From an uncultured Rickettsiales bacterium (GTDB lineage: Bacteria > Pseudomonadota > Alphaproteobacteria > Rickettsiales > Rickettsiaceae), in NCBI GenBank assembly GCA_903952265.1, contig CAJBEU010000001.1, forward strand, positions 174,746-238,745: a stretch of 64,000 nt of DNA, read 5' to 3'. Positions 47,520-57,107 of the stretch are shown one piece after another. Under the pieces are notes generated by a model. It did not search any database and had not been told where the DNA came from. It saw only the letters and a list, made by a program, of their open reading frames with translations. Each line of letters opens with the position of its first letter. Within the stretch, counting starts at the first letter, position 1. Made by a program: the position numbers and the translations under genes.

Positions 47520-47795
47520 TTACTTGGGCTGTTCTTTCTCTATGACTAGTTGTATCACGTGGTCAGTGAAAATTTGTAGTTTATTTACCATATATGGCAT
47601 AAAAAGCATAAGGCTAAGAAAAACCGCAAATATTTTAGGTATAAAAGACAAGGTTGACTCCTGAATTTGAGTAACGGCCTGCAGTATAGAGATGATAAGA
47701 CCAGCGGACATGGCAACTAGCAGTACAGGAGCAGATATTGAAATAAGAGTGTGTAGTGCCTCTCTTCCTATGACGCTTGCTGTCCCTATATCCAT
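47520..47795 (-). CDS. fliQ: Flagellar type III export gate protein FliQ
   Basis: The 91-residue product has two membrane segments and the FliQ pattern: REALHTLISISAPVLLVAMS, GLIISILQAVTQIQESTLSF and IPKIFAVFLSLMLFMPYMV. FliQ forms the export gate together with FliP, encoded 4.4 kb away on the other strand. The gene is not next to fliR or flhB here. Confidence 0.92.
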   Translation of the reverse strand: MDIGTASVIGREALHTLISISAPVLLVAMSAGLIISILQAVTQIQESTLSFIPKIFAVFLSLMLFMPYMVNKLQIFTDHVIQLVIEKEQPK

Positions 47796-48330
47796 TTTAA
47801 TCTTATTTTAGTGATTGATACCTTCCTTATACAGCTTTCTTATTGTTTTTGTAAGAATGATTTGCCTAAGCAGACGAAAATTAAAAGAGTAGAATGAAAT
47901 TTTCTCAAAGAGGCGTGCCAACAGAAATCAGATAGATCCTGCAATAATTCGTTTGAGCAATAAACTTTATATTTGTCTTTTTAACAATTTGGAATCGATT
48001 AAGTTATCTAAGAGGGTTTTGTAATCTAATAAAATAATATTAAAAAACTAGTTAACTCCTGAAAAAACTTATTGTTAGTAACTTTCTTGCAACTTGCTTT
48101 TTTAACTCAAAGAAATTATTTGTTTTCCAGAAATTCGTAGTCAAAAAAGATTTAAAATCTTATTTAAACAGCTGAAGAACTTACATATGAAAGAGGCTTA
48201 CTAGCCTTTATTCCAGCAATGCTTGTTTGGGGTGCCGAGATTAGGGTTTTTGAAGAAAAGCTAGAGAAGCTGGGCGATTTAAACGAATTTTTTGTTGATT
48301 ACTTTGCATTGACAGCATTTCCTTGGATGT
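47796..48330. other. Gene-free AT-rich interval
   Basis: I see no protein gene, RNA gene or clear repeat in these 535 bases upstream of fliQ. A plus-strand frame at 48219-48593 runs partly through it but looks like the antisense of the small ORF at 48331-48546. Confidence 0.35.
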
Positions 48331-48546
48331 TCAGGTTTTTAAAAGCTTTTGAGCCGCTATTTCAAATTCTTGTTCGCTGTAGCCCATGGTCTTTAAGACA
48401 AGCCTCGATCTGTACAAAAGGGAGGCTCCTCGGGCTGTCTTCAGGGCACGCAGGTGACTCTCGGATTTGGAAAGCGTATGACAGCCAGAGATTCCAAGAG
48501 CTTTTTTACAGTCTACAATCAGTGCTTTTTTCAATTCGGGATCCAT
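48331..48546 (-). CDS. Small hypothetical protein
   Basis: The frame encodes 71 residues beginning MDPELKKALIVDCKKALGIS and ending EQEFEIAAQKLLKT. AAGG lies 8 nt before the ATG, and base composition is richer in GC than the surrounding intergenic DNA, which favours a real gene. It is soluble-looking and helical, with no family I recognise. It could also be a fragment of a lost gene, given the decayed surroundings. Confidence 0.4.
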   Translation of the reverse strand: MDPELKKALIVDCKKALGISGCHTLSKSESHLRALKTARGASLLYRSRLVLKTMGYSEQEFEIAAQKLLKT

Positions 48547-48721
48547 TTAGTAACCTTACCAAAACTTACTATTCCCTATTGTCTACTGCCTAGATGAAAA
48601 AGTCAATTCGCGTAATAACCATAGGTGAATGTAATTAATATATATTTATGCAGAATGTACGAAATTCTTTTTATTGGAAAGTTAGCGAATCTTTGATAGC
48701 AAAAATTGACTAAGAATTTGC

Positions 48722-50050
48722 TTAAAATTGCTGGGATGGATTGAATTTTTTTGTGCGTTCTACTTCTTTTTTTTCAAACACTCTAATTCCGATACTATAA
48801 AGAAGAATTATTGGAATAAAGACAAATAAAACTCCTCTATACCCAAACTTTTCAGTCGCAGATACAATACATAACGGTACTACAAAGTAAGCTGCGGTTT
48901 TTACTAAAGACATTACTACTCCTGCATATCGGAACCTTTTCACTGTCGGAAAGCTGGTTAGGAAAACTGCAGTTGCAGGTGTGTTGCTAAGAAAGAAGGT
49001 TGTCAAAATGCATTGAAAGGTGCACTAGACTAGGAGATGGGTAAAATAATACCGCATTACTGGCAAAACAGTGATGGATAGAAGAATCCTACGATTTTGA
49101 TTCTTATAAGCTTTAGCGGATGAAATCTATAAGATAGTATTGTCCACATTGCTGTTGCGACGAAGTCCACTACTCCAACCCAAAAATTATTCTGCGTAAC
49201 CTCAAGATTACTAAGCCCGAAATCTTTTCTTAAAACTGTGGTTCCAAGATATATATTAGAAAAAAGACGTGAGGGTGAGCTAGCCAAGTAAAAGAATAAG
49301 CCAAAGAGACGGACACTGGTACTTTGATGTTGTCATAGTTCAAATTTATTCCAACTTTTTTATAGTGTGCTTTAAAGAATCTTTGTCTATCAGCAAAATC
49401 TGCAGCTTCTTTAAGACTACTCTTTGCAATGGCTCCAACTACTCCAATTGTCGCTCCAAATAGAAAGGCTCCTCGCCAGATGTGGCCAGACCATGATTCG
49501 GGAAATAAGCTGATGTTGCTAAATATAGATCCTACACCGATTGCAAAAGCTGATCCTTTGGAAACAAAAGTATTCACGGAAGAGACTAGTGGATAACGAT
49601 AAGAGGGTTTTGTTGTTTCAGATAAATACATCTGAGCGCCAGTGATTTCTGCTGTCGCAGAAACACCTTGTATCATTCGACAAAGCGTTAGTAGGATGGG
49701 TGCAAGTATTTCTATTTTTTTGTAAGTGGGTAGAGCAGCAATTGTTAGGCAACAGCAAGCCATTATTGTGCACTTAAGGTTATTGCGGCTTTTCTTCCTA
49801 TAAAGTCTCCTATGTAGCCAAAAAACACAGCTCCAAGCGGTTTTAAGGCATGACTGGTCCAGAGAGTAAAAACGGCAATTTGAGCTTTGCTAAAAAACCC
49901 ATCCTGAGGAAAAAATAGATTATTTAATATAAATCCCATGTGGACGTAAAGCATCAGATCAAAATACTCAAGGGTAGATCCTATAGATAAAAGACTTACG
50001 GCTCGTATTTGGTATTTTGTTAACTTTTCTTGAATTTTTTTTCGCATCAT
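48722..50050 (-). pseudogene. Array copy A: frameshifted MFS transporter
   Basis: A full-length MFS coding region of about 443 codons is split into four overlapping frames (50050-49763, 49763-49230, 49287-49057, 49006-48722). At 49763 a one-base loss interrupts the segment that reads LSATVMAICCLT in intact copies. The second break is near 49230-49290 and the third near 49010-49060. N-terminal EYFDLMLYVHM and loop GYIGDFIGRKAA place it with copies I-K rather than its neighbours B-H. Its first 12 residues (MMRKKIQEKLTK) are identical to those of copy B through a shared DNA tract. Confidence 0.85.
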
Positions 50051-50264
50051 TAATGTAGAAGTTATTTTTTGCGTGGTTATAGATGTCCTACAAAGGTGCT
50101 TTTTTGTCTTTCAAAAGATTGTTTTTTCTCTGTTTCTTCTTTGTTTACAAAGTATCCAATGGCCCAATTAAAACAAATTCCAAAAGGGATAAAAAGTAAT
50201 AATACTCCGTTGTTACCAAAAATTTTTGTAAGAAAAACTAAACCAAAAGAAGTAATAACGTAAG
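50015..50264. repeat. Junction direct repeat, unit 1
   Basis: About 250 bases spanning the 5' end of copy A, the 26-nt intergenic gap and the 3' end of copy B are nearly identical to 51403-51652, at a constant offset of 1388 nt. I find a single substitution (TTTGTTTACAAAG against TTTGTTCACAAAG). Flanking sequence diverges immediately on both sides. Confidence 0.9.
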
Positions 50265-51438
50265 TAGAAAGGTATGCAGAAGCTAGCAAAAAGCTGCTAT
50301 ATCTAAATCTTGTAAGCACAGGAAAGTGTTTGATAAATATGGGAGCTGCCGGAATATGATCGAACCTAAAAAAGATCAAGAGGCACTGAAACATAAGTAT
50401 TGTTTTAGCGCTATGCCACGTATTTGTTGCAAAAGGAAAACAAGCCAACAGTGCTAGAAACATCATCAGTTTAAACTTTATAAGCTTTAGTGGATGAAAT
50501 TTATAACTTAAGATTGCAAAAATTAGTGTTGAAATTAGATTCATAATAAGAGGAATTATGTTGTTTCTTACTATTTGTTCGGGAGTGAAATCAAACGTAT
50601 TTCTTAATATTTCCGCACAATGGAACAATATAAAGTAAAAGCAGATTGGCCTTCCACAGTGCACGAAAAATAGTGCTGTGCAATTAGGCAAGGGTATTTT
50701 TGTATTGATCGATTGATTATCTTTACTCCATTTTATGTCTGCCTTTTTAAACTGTTCTTTTAGTAATTTTTGTCTATCACTAAATTCTGCCGCCTCTTTC
50801 AGGCTGCTTCTTGCAACGGCTCCTACTACACCCACCAGTGCACCAACTAAAAATGCAAATCTCCAACCATCTTTTTCGAATTGTTTTGGCAACAACCCTC
50901 CACTGGAAAAAAGTGCTGCAAGCCCTAATGCTAAGATATTGCCTATTCTACTACATACTGGCACTAAGGCTACGATCGGATATTGAATGGGGGGTTTTAG
51001 ACTTTCAGTAAGATAGATCTCGACTCCATTGAGTTCGGAGATACCGGATATATTTTGTACCATGCGGCAAAGCGTTAAAATAATTGGGGCTGCTATGCCT
51101 ATCTGTGTGTATGTTGGCAAAAAAGCTGCTGTGATGCAGCAAAGCGCCATTAGCATTGAGCTTAGTACTATTACTGATTTTCTACCAAAAATGTCTCCTA
51201 AATATCCAAAGCATAAGGCCCCTAAAGGTGTTAGTAGATAGCTAGAACAAAAAGAAAATGCTGTAATGAGCTGTTGAGTTGCCGGATCAGTTTTTGGAAA
51301 AAACGAATCGTTTATCCAAATAGCTGTATGTAAAAAAAGCATCGTGTCAAAGTCTTCTAAAACCACTCCCACGGATAATAGGGATACGGTATGTAACTGT
51401 TCTTTTGTTAACTTTTCTTGAATTTTTTTTCGCATCAT
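50077..51438 (-). CDS. Array copy B: MFS transporter
   Basis: The 453-residue product has about 12 membrane segments, TM1 with VGVVLEDFDTMLFLHTA, the TM2-TM3 loop GYLGDIFGRKSV and LCRMVQNISGISELNGVEIY in the TM4-TM5 region. Unlike most copies, the TM1 residue pair is Glu-Asp. The last about 60 residues (from ITSFGLVFLTKIFGNNGV) are identical to copy C through the shared DNA tract. Its upstream region lies inside the end of copy C; a TATAAC box is present 25 nt before the ATG but no good -35 box. Substrate unknown; ProP/MHS-like symporter. Confidence 0.88.
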   Translation of the reverse strand: MMRKKIQEKLTKEQLHTVSLLSVGVVLEDFDTMLFLHTAIWINDSFFPKTDPATQQLITAFSFCSSYLLTPLGALCFGYLGDIFGRKSVIVLSSMLMALCCITAAFLPTYTQIGIAAPIILTLCRMVQNISGISELNGVEIYLTESLKPPIQYPIVALVPVCSRIGNILALGLAALFSSGGLLPKQFEKDGWRFAFLVGALVGVVGAVARSSLKEAAEFSDRQKLLKEQFKKADIKWSKDNQSINTKIPLPNCTALFFVHCGRPICFYFILFHCAEILRNTFDFTPEQIVRNNIIPLIMNLISTLIFAILSYKFHPLKLIKFKLMMFLALLACFPFATNTWHSAKTILMFQCLLIFFRFDHIPAAPIFIKHFPVLTRFRYSSFLLASAYLSTYVITSFGLVFLTKIFGNNGVLLLFIPFGICFNWAIGYFVNKEETEKKQSFERQKSTFVGHL

Positions 51439-51652
51439 TAATGTAGAAGTTATTTTTTGCGTGGTTATAGATGTCCTACAAAGGTGCTTTTTTGTCTTTC
51501 AAAAGATTGTTTTTTCTCTGTTTCTTCTTTGTTCACAAAGTATCCAATGGCCCAATTAAAACAAATTCCAAAAGGGATAAAAAGTAATAATACTCCGTTG
51601 TTACCAAAAATTTTTGTAAGAAAAACTAAACCAAAAGAAGTAATAACGTAAG
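51403..51652. repeat. Junction direct repeat, unit 2
   Basis: This second unit of the 250-base repeat spans the 5' end of copy B, the 26-nt gap and the 3' end of copy C. It matches 50015-50264 almost perfectly, which indicates recent tandem duplication or gene conversion of the junction. Confidence 0.9.
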
Positions 51653-52826
51653 AAAATAGGCTTGCAAAAGCTAATAAAAAACTACTGTAGCGAAATCTTT
51701 TGATTACAGGAAAATATTTAATAAATATAGGTGCCGCTGGAATGTGGTCAAATCTGAAAAAAACTACCAGACACTGAAAAAGTAATATGGTTTTTGCGCT
51801 ACTCCAAATACTTGTTAAAAAAGGAAAGCAAACCATAAGGGATAAAAAGATTGTCAATTTGAATTGTACGATCTTTAAAGGAGGAATTTTGTAGCTTAAC
51901 AAAGCTAGGATTAAAGCTGAAACTAAATTCACTGTAAGAGGAATGAGGTTATTCTTTGTTATCTGATCAGAGGAAAATTCGAATGTGTTTCTTAATATTT
52001 CTGCGCAATGAAAAAATATGAAATAAAAACACATGGGCCTACCGCAACAGATAAAAAAGTATGCAAGTGATGTGGGCAAAGGTATGTGAGGATTGATTGA
52101 CAGGTTATCTTTTTTCCACTGTATGTCTGCCTTCTTAAATTGTTCTTTTAGTAATTTTTGTCTATCGCTGAACTCTGATGCTTCTTTCAGACTGCTTCTC
52201 GCAATGGCTCCAACTACTCCTATTGTTGAGCCTATCAAAAAAGCAAAGCGCCAACCATTTGCTGCAAATTCCTTTGGTAAAAATCTTTCATCAGAGAAAA
52301 AAGCAGCAAGACTTAAAGCTGCAATATTTCCTATTCGGCTGCATATTGGTATTAATGCTACGATTGGATACTGTATGGGGGGTTTTATGCTTTCAATAAG
52401 ATAAATTTCAGCTCCGTTTACCTCAGATATTCCAGAAACTCCTTGAAGCATTCGACATAATGTTAAAATTATCGGGGCAGCAATGCCTATTTGGGCATAT
52501 GTTGGTAAAAAAGTAACAACAATAGAACAGCCTGCAGTTAACATTGCACTTAGCACGATGACCGCCTTTCTTCCAAAGATATCTCCTATGTACCCAAAAA
52601 ATAATGCCCCTAAAGGGGTTAAAAAATAACTAGAACACAAAGAAAAGGCTGTGATCAATTGTTGAGTTAGTGGGTCAGTCTTTGCAAAAAATAAGCCATT
52701 TATCCATATAGCTGTATGTAAAAAAAGCATCACGTCAAAGTCTTCTAAAAACACTCCCACGGATAATAGGGATACGGTATGTAACTGTTCTTTTGTTAAT
52801 TTTATCTGAGTTTTTTCTCGTAGCAT
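51465..52826 (-). CDS. Array copy C: MFS transporter
   Basis: The 453-residue transporter is the closest relative of copy B (TM1 VGVFLEDFDVMLFLHTA, loop GYIGDIFGRKAV, LCRMLQGVSGISEVNGAEIY). The loop between the halves (SLKEASEFSDRQKLLKEQ) is shared with B, G and H. It begins MLREKTQIKLTK, much like copy D (MLREKAQIKLTK). It has its own candidate promoter 25 nt before the ATG. Substrate unknown. Confidence 0.88.
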   Translation of the reverse strand: MLREKTQIKLTKEQLHTVSLLSVGVFLEDFDVMLFLHTAIWINGLFFAKTDPLTQQLITAFSLCSSYFLTPLGALFFGYIGDIFGRKAVIVLSAMLTAGCSIVVTFLPTYAQIGIAAPIILTLCRMLQGVSGISEVNGAEIYLIESIKPPIQYPIVALIPICSRIGNIAALSLAAFFSDERFLPKEFAANGWRFAFLIGSTIGVVGAIARSSLKEASEFSDRQKLLKEQFKKADIQWKKDNLSINPHIPLPTSLAYFFICCGRPMCFYFIFFHCAEILRNTFEFSSDQITKNNLIPLTVNLVSALILALLSYKIPPLKIVQFKLTIFLSLMVCFPFLTSIWSSAKTILLFQCLVVFFRFDHIPAAPIFIKYFPVIKRFRYSSFLLAFASLFSYVITSFGLVFLTKIFGNNGVLLLFIPFGICFNWAIGYFVNKEETEKKQSFERQKSTFVGHL

Positions 52827-52851
52827 AAATATACTTTAAAGTTGTTTAGTA

Positions 52852-52879
52852 TATCTATTAAGTACCTTTAAGTTGTTAA
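52852..52879 (-). promoter_or_regulatory. Candidate promoter of array copy C
   Basis: On the minus strand TTAACA (52874-52879) and TAGATA (52852-52857) have a 16-nt spacer; the -10 box ends 25 nt before the start codon. An overlapping TATACT box (52848-52853) is an alternative -10. The palindrome ACTTTAAAGT lies in the leader, just before the gene. Confidence 0.5.
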
Positions 52880-52918
52880 AAAGCAAGATTTATTCTATAC
52901 AACATTGAGTTGTTTTCA

Positions 52919-54295
52919 CTATCTGGTACAGATGCTTTTTTGTGGAGCAAAAGAGCTTTTATAGTCTGCAATAGACCTGTTGTGTTCTGTAGCTTCTTTT
53001 TTTGCGAAATACTCTACAGAGAGCAAAAAGAGAAAAGCAACAGGTGTTAAGAAAAGCAATATACCTTTATTTCCAAATATATTACTTAAAAATATCATGC
53101 ATACAGGAGAAACTATTGATGCAACTGAAGTAGCCATTGCTCCTAATATTCCGGCATACCTAAATCTTTTTAAAACTGGAAAATACTTTATAAGTATTGG
53201 AGTAGCTGGTGCATAGTCAAAACGCAGAGCGACGAATATGCATTGAAAAAGCAGTATTGTTTTTGGGGTTTGAAAAGTATCTAGAACAAAAGGAAATGCA
53301 AAAGCACACAAGGTGAAAAGCACAACCTTAAACTGGATAATTTTAAATGGATGTATCTTATAGCTCAAATAAGAGACTAGTAATGGGACCAAAGCCGTAA
53401 TGATTCCCGGCAATAAATTGTTGGTTACTATCTGGATTCTAGAAAATCCAAAGTCTTTGGCTAATAATTCTGCACAATGTACAAATATGAAATAAAAGCA
53501 TATTGGTCTGCACCAAACTATGAAAAAATAAGAAAGAGATGTTTTTAGAGGTATTTTTGGATTAATGGACGGGTTTTTCTTGCTCCATTCTATGTTAGCT
53601 TTGGCGAATTGTTCTTTTAGAGACTTTTGCCTATCTGCGAATTCCCCGGCCTCTTGCAGGCCTCTTCTTGCAACAGCCCCTATTACTCCAATCATGGCTC
53701 CCGCAAAAAAGCAGAATCTCCATGCATGATTTTTAAATTCCTGAGGCAAGATGTCAGTGTTTGTAAAAAGCACCGTAATACTCAGTGCAAGCATACTCCC
53801 CAGACCTGCAGCAGCATATATTAAAGCTACTGTAGGGTATTGAATTGGGGGTTTGACACTTTCTGTTAAATATATTTCAGCACCATTGACTTCACTTAGG
53901 CCAGACATGCTTTGGAGCATCCGGCATATTGTTAGGATGATTGTTGCAGCAATGCCTATTTGTGCATATGTAGGTAAAAAAGTTACAACTAGACAGCATC
54001 CACAAGTTACAAATGAATTTAAAACTAATGCTACTTTCCTGCCAAGAATGTCTCCCACATATCCAAAAAATATAGCACCTACTGGAGTAAAAAAATATGC
54101 AGAAAAGAAAGAGAATGCAGGTATAAAATCCTTGAACTTGGAATTAACTGTAGGAAAAAATAAACTGTCTATTATAGTGGATACATGTATATGTAAAGTT
54201 TTATCAAACTGGTCCAGTAAATTTCCTACCGATAGAAGAAGAAGTGCGTATAATTGCTCTTTTGTTAATTTTATCTGAGCTTTTTCTCGTAGCAT
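52919..54295 (-). CDS. Array copy D: MFS transporter
   Basis: The 458-residue product is the most divergent of the B-H group: TM1 reads VGNLLDQFDKTLHIHVS with Asp-Gln replacing the usual Glu-His, and the motif A loop is GYVGDILGRKVA. It keeps ICRMLQSMSGLSEVNGAEIY and RRGLQEAGEFADRQKSLKEQ. The upstream 105 bases resemble those of copy C at about 87 percent by eye. Substrate unknown. Confidence 0.88.
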   Translation of the reverse strand: MLREKAQIKLTKEQLYALLLLSVGNLLDQFDKTLHIHVSTIIDSLFFPTVNSKFKDFIPAFSFFSAYFFTPVGAIFFGYVGDILGRKVALVLNSFVTCGCCLVVTFLPTYAQIGIAATIILTICRMLQSMSGLSEVNGAEIYLTESVKPPIQYPTVALIYAAAGLGSMLALSITVLFTNTDILPQEFKNHAWRFCFFAGAMIGVIGAVARRGLQEAGEFADRQKSLKEQFAKANIEWSKKNPSINPKIPLKTSLSYFFIVWCRPICFYFIFVHCAELLAKDFGFSRIQIVTNNLLPGIITALVPLLVSYLSYKIHPFKIIQFKVVLFTLCAFAFPFVLDTFQTPKTILLFQCIFVALRFDYAPATPILIKYFPVLKRFRYAGILGAMATSVASIVSPVCMIFLSNIFGNKGILLFLTPVAFLFLLSVEYFAKKEATEHNRSIADYKSSFAPQKSICTR

Positions 54296-54319
54296 AAATA
54301 CATTTAAAGTTGCTTTATA

Positions 54320-54347
54320 TACTTATTGAGTAACTTTAAGGTGTCAA
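54320..54347 (-). promoter_or_regulatory. Candidate promoter of array copy D
   Basis: On the minus strand a consensus TTGACA (54342-54347) precedes TAAGTA (54320-54325) by 16 nt; the -10 box lies 24 nt before the ATG. A TATATA box (54316-54321) overlaps it. Confidence 0.55.
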
Positions 54348-54357
54348 AAAGCAAGAT

Positions 54358-55689
54358 TTATTTTCCCCTTTTTTCAAGTATTTGCTTTTTGTGTTTTTCT
54401 TCTTTTTGTTCAAAGTATCGCAAGGCCCAGGTAAAGCAAATGCTAAAAGGTGCAAAGATAAGCAAAACGCTAAAACCTTGGCTTAAATGTTTTGTCAAAA
54501 AAGCTAATCCAAAAGAAGTTAAAACATAAGTTGTGAGTGTTGCCATGGAATTGATAAAACTGACATATCTGAATCTTGTTAATGCCGGAAAATACTTAAA
54601 AAATATAGGGGCGGCGGGGGTGTAGTCAAATCTTACTGTCAAGAAAAGATATTGAAAAAAAAGTATTGTTTTTGGAGAAGGAAAGGCGTCAATTAAAAAA
54701 GGAAAAAATGCCAGGCAGGCGGATCCTGTTAAAAGTCTAACTTTTATTATTTTGAGCGGAGCTGTTTTATAACTGAAGTAAGCTATTAGTATTGGCATTA
54801 AAAAATTAAATACAGAAGGTAAGAAGTTGTTACTTACTATCTGAGAGGAAGTAAAGCCAAAATTCTGTCTTAGTATTGCCGAAGAGTGTAGGAATATTAA
54901 ATAAAACCAGAAAGGTCTTGCGCAACACAGCATAAAATATGCTAACGAGGTCGCAATAGGCACATCAGGGATAATTGATTTTAAAGCGATGTTGTGGACT
55001 TTTAGCGACTTTTCAAACAATTTTTGTTTATCTATAAACTCTTGAGCTTCTTTGAGACTTGTTCTTGCAATAACTCCTACTATTCCTATGAGTGCACCCG
55101 TAAGAAATGCTGATCTCCAGCCGTGCTTTGCCAATTGTTTTGGCATCAGTTCGCTTGAAAAAAAAGCAGCAATTCCTATTGCAACCGTGCTTCCAAGCCT
55201 ATTAAAGGCAGGTACTAAAGCTACGATTGGATACTGTTTTGGTGGCTTTATGCTCTCAGCGAGATATATCTCAACTCCACTAATTTCAGCAAAAGATGCC
55301 ATACCCTGGATTGTTCTTAAAGTAATCAAGATGATAGATGCTGAGGTACCTATTTGTTTATAGGTAGGTAGAACAGAAATTATTAGGCAGCAAATTGCTG
55401 TTATCGAGGTATTTAAAATTGTGACACTTTTTCTACCAAAGGAATCCCCTATCTTTCCCAAAAATATTGAGCCAATGGGTGTTAACAGATAGCTAGAGCA
55501 GAATGAACATGCAAAAAGAAGGTTTGTGACTAAGGGATTTGTTTCTGGAAAAAATAACGCATTCAAGATTATAGTCATATGTATGTGGAGCATTCTGTCA
55601 AAATGCTCTAAAAACGCTCCTATAGACAAAAGAGCTACTGCATCTATTTGTTCCTTGGTTAATTTATTTTGAGCTTTTTCTTGCTGCAC
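54358..55689 (-). CDS. Array copy E: MFS transporter
   Basis: The 443-residue transporter starts at a GTG (MQQEKAQNKLTK), with TM1 IGAFLEHFDRMLHIHMT, motif A loop GKIGDSFGRKSV (Lys replaces the usual Tyr) and TLRTIQGMASFAEISGVEIY, where the common LCRM is TLRT. The central loop is shortened (EFIDKQKLFEKSLKV). These changes at otherwise constant positions suggest a distinct substrate. It has its own promoter. Confidence 0.88.
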   Translation of the reverse strand: MQQEKAQNKLTKEQIDAVALLSIGAFLEHFDRMLHIHMTIILNALFFPETNPLVTNLLFACSFCSSYLLTPIGSIFLGKIGDSFGRKSVTILNTSITAICCLIISVLPTYKQIGTSASIILITLRTIQGMASFAEISGVEIYLAESIKPPKQYPIVALVPAFNRLGSTVAIGIAAFFSSELMPKQLAKHGWRSAFLTGALIGIVGVIARTSLKEAQEFIDKQKLFEKSLKVHNIALKSIIPDVPIATSLAYFMLCCARPFWFYLIFLHSSAILRQNFGFTSSQIVSNNFLPSVFNFLMPILIAYFSYKTAPLKIIKVRLLTGSACLAFFPFLIDAFPSPKTILFFQYLFLTVRFDYTPAAPIFFKYFPALTRFRYVSFINSMATLTTYVLTSFGLAFLTKHLSQGFSVLLIFAPFSICFTWALRYFEQKEEKHKKQILEKRGK

Positions 55690-55693
55690 AATT

Positions 55694-55706
55694 CAACTTT
55701 AAGTTG
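55694..55706. promoter_or_regulatory. Operator-like palindrome in the leader of array copy E
   Basis: On the minus strand CAACTT-A-AAGTTG lies between the -10 box and the GTG start of copy E. Related sequences occur at the same place before copies F (57112-57124) and, less perfectly, C and D. A regulator site or a small mRNA hairpin are both possible. Confidence 0.4.
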
Positions 55707-55714
55707 AGGACATA

Positions 55715-55742
55715 AATATAGGAATATCTTGGCGAGTCTTAA
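55715..55742 (-). promoter_or_regulatory. Candidate promoter of array copy E
   Basis: On the minus strand TTAAGA (55737-55742), a 16-nt spacer and TATATT (55715-55720); the -10 box ends 25 nt before the start codon. Confidence 0.55.
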
Positions 55743-55772
55743 AAATCAAGGATTTTTTACTTGATATATGTG

Positions 55773-57107
55773 TCAGGAATTTGGGGAACATTCACTGGTG
55801 CGGGGTAAGATAGATTCTTTTTTTGCTGATTTTTCTTCTTTCTTTTCAAAATGTCTTAGTGACCATGCAAAGCATGCTCCAATTGGCAGTAATATTAGTA
55901 AGATTCCGTTATTGCCAAATTGCCGTGTAAATATTACTAGACTAAAAGATGTGATTACGTAGGTTAGAGTTTCTGCAAGAGTTCTTAAAACGCTTGCGTA
56001 TCTAAACCTCTTTAACATAGGAAAGTACTTTAAAAATATTGGAACTCCAGGTATGTATTCAAACCTAAAAATTGCTAAAAGACACTGAATCAATAATACC
56101 GTATTTGGGCTATGCCAGATTTTTACTACTATAGGAAATAGAACTACTAACAAAAGAAACACAGTAGCTCTAATTTTAACAATTTTTAAAGGAGGTGTTG
56201 TATAGCTTAAGAGAGCTGTTAGTAATGAACTAAGTGTATTTAATGTTGTTGGCAAGAGATTATTGCTTATAACCTGAGCTGTAGACATGTGAAAAGTGTT
56301 TTTCAAAATCCCTGAACAATGCACAAATATAAAATAGAAACAAAGAGGTCTCGAGCAATATATGAAAAAATATGCTATAGAAGTAGACAAAGAGACCGAG
56401 ATATGGGGAATCTCTTTATACTGTTTCTTTAATAACCTTTGTCCATCTGCAAATTCAGAAGCCTCTTTAAGACTGCTTCTTGCTATGCCTCCTACAGCTC
56501 CAATAAGAGCTCCGATAAGAAATGCGATACGCCAACCGTCTTTTATAAGAGCTTCGGGGAGTATTCTTGTATTTATAAATAAACTGGCAATAGATAGGGC
56601 TAAGATACTTCCGAACCTTTGAAACATAGGTATTAAAGCAACTATTGTGTATTGTACTGGAGGTTTTACACTTTCAGTTAGATATATCTCTACTCCCGTA
56701 ATTTCTGAGATTCCAGACATGCCTTGTATCATTCTACAAAAAGTCAAAACAACGGTTGCGGTGATTCCTATTTGCTTATAGGTGGGCAAAAAGGCAACTG
56801 TTAGACAGCATATAGCCATAAGCAAAGAGCTAATTACTATTGTGGATTTTCTTCCAAATGCGTCTCCAATATATCCAAAAAACAGAGCTCCGAGTGGAGT
56901 TAAAAAATAGCTTGAGCAAAATGCGAAAGCTGGAATAAAAGCTTTTACTAACGGATCTGTTTGAGGAAAGAATAGTTCGTTTAGGACAACTCCTATGTGT
57001 ATGTAAAGCATTCTGTCAAAATGCTCAAGTAAAGACCCAACAGATAACAGCGTTACTGTACTTAATTGTTCTTTGGTTAACTTATTTTGGTTTTTTTTCT
57101 GTGACAC
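55773..57107 (-). CDS. Array copy F: MFS transporter
   Basis: The 444-residue product starts at a GTG (MSQKKNQNKLTK). TM1 is VGSLLEHFDRMLYIHIG, the motif A loop GYIGDAFGRKST, and FCRMIQGMSGISEITGVEIY follows. The central cytoplasmic loop is shorter than in B-D, lacking the segment before IPHISVSLST. It ends in a polar tail without the ERQKS motif of B, C and G. It has its own promoter. Substrate unknown. Confidence 0.88.
   Translation of the reverse strand: MSQKKNQNKLTKEQLSTVTLLSVGSLLEHFDRMLYIHIGVVLNELFFPQTDPLVKAFIPAFAFCSSYFLTPLGALFFGYIGDAFGRKSTIVISSLLMAICCLTVAFLPTYKQIGITATVVLTFCRMIQGMSGISEITGVEIYLTESVKPPVQYTIVALIPMFQRFGSILALSIASLFINTRILPEALIKDGWRIAFLIGALIGAVGGIARSSLKEASEFADGQRLLKKQYKEIPHISVSLSTSIAYFFIYCSRPLCFYFIFVHCSGILKNTFHMSTAQVISNNLLPTTLNTLSSLLTALLSYTTPPLKIVKIRATVFLLLVVLFPIVVKIWHSPNTVLLIQCLLAIFRFEYIPGVPIFLKYFPMLKRFRYASVLRTLAETLTYVITSFSLVIFTRQFGNNGILLILLPIGACFAWSLRHFEKKEEKSAKKESILPRTSECSPNS

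Noticed and set aside
48219..48593. A 124-codon plus-strand frame
   Set aside because: It overlaps the minus-strand 71-residue frame, which has a better ribosome-binding site; the plus frame shows no protein-like pattern.
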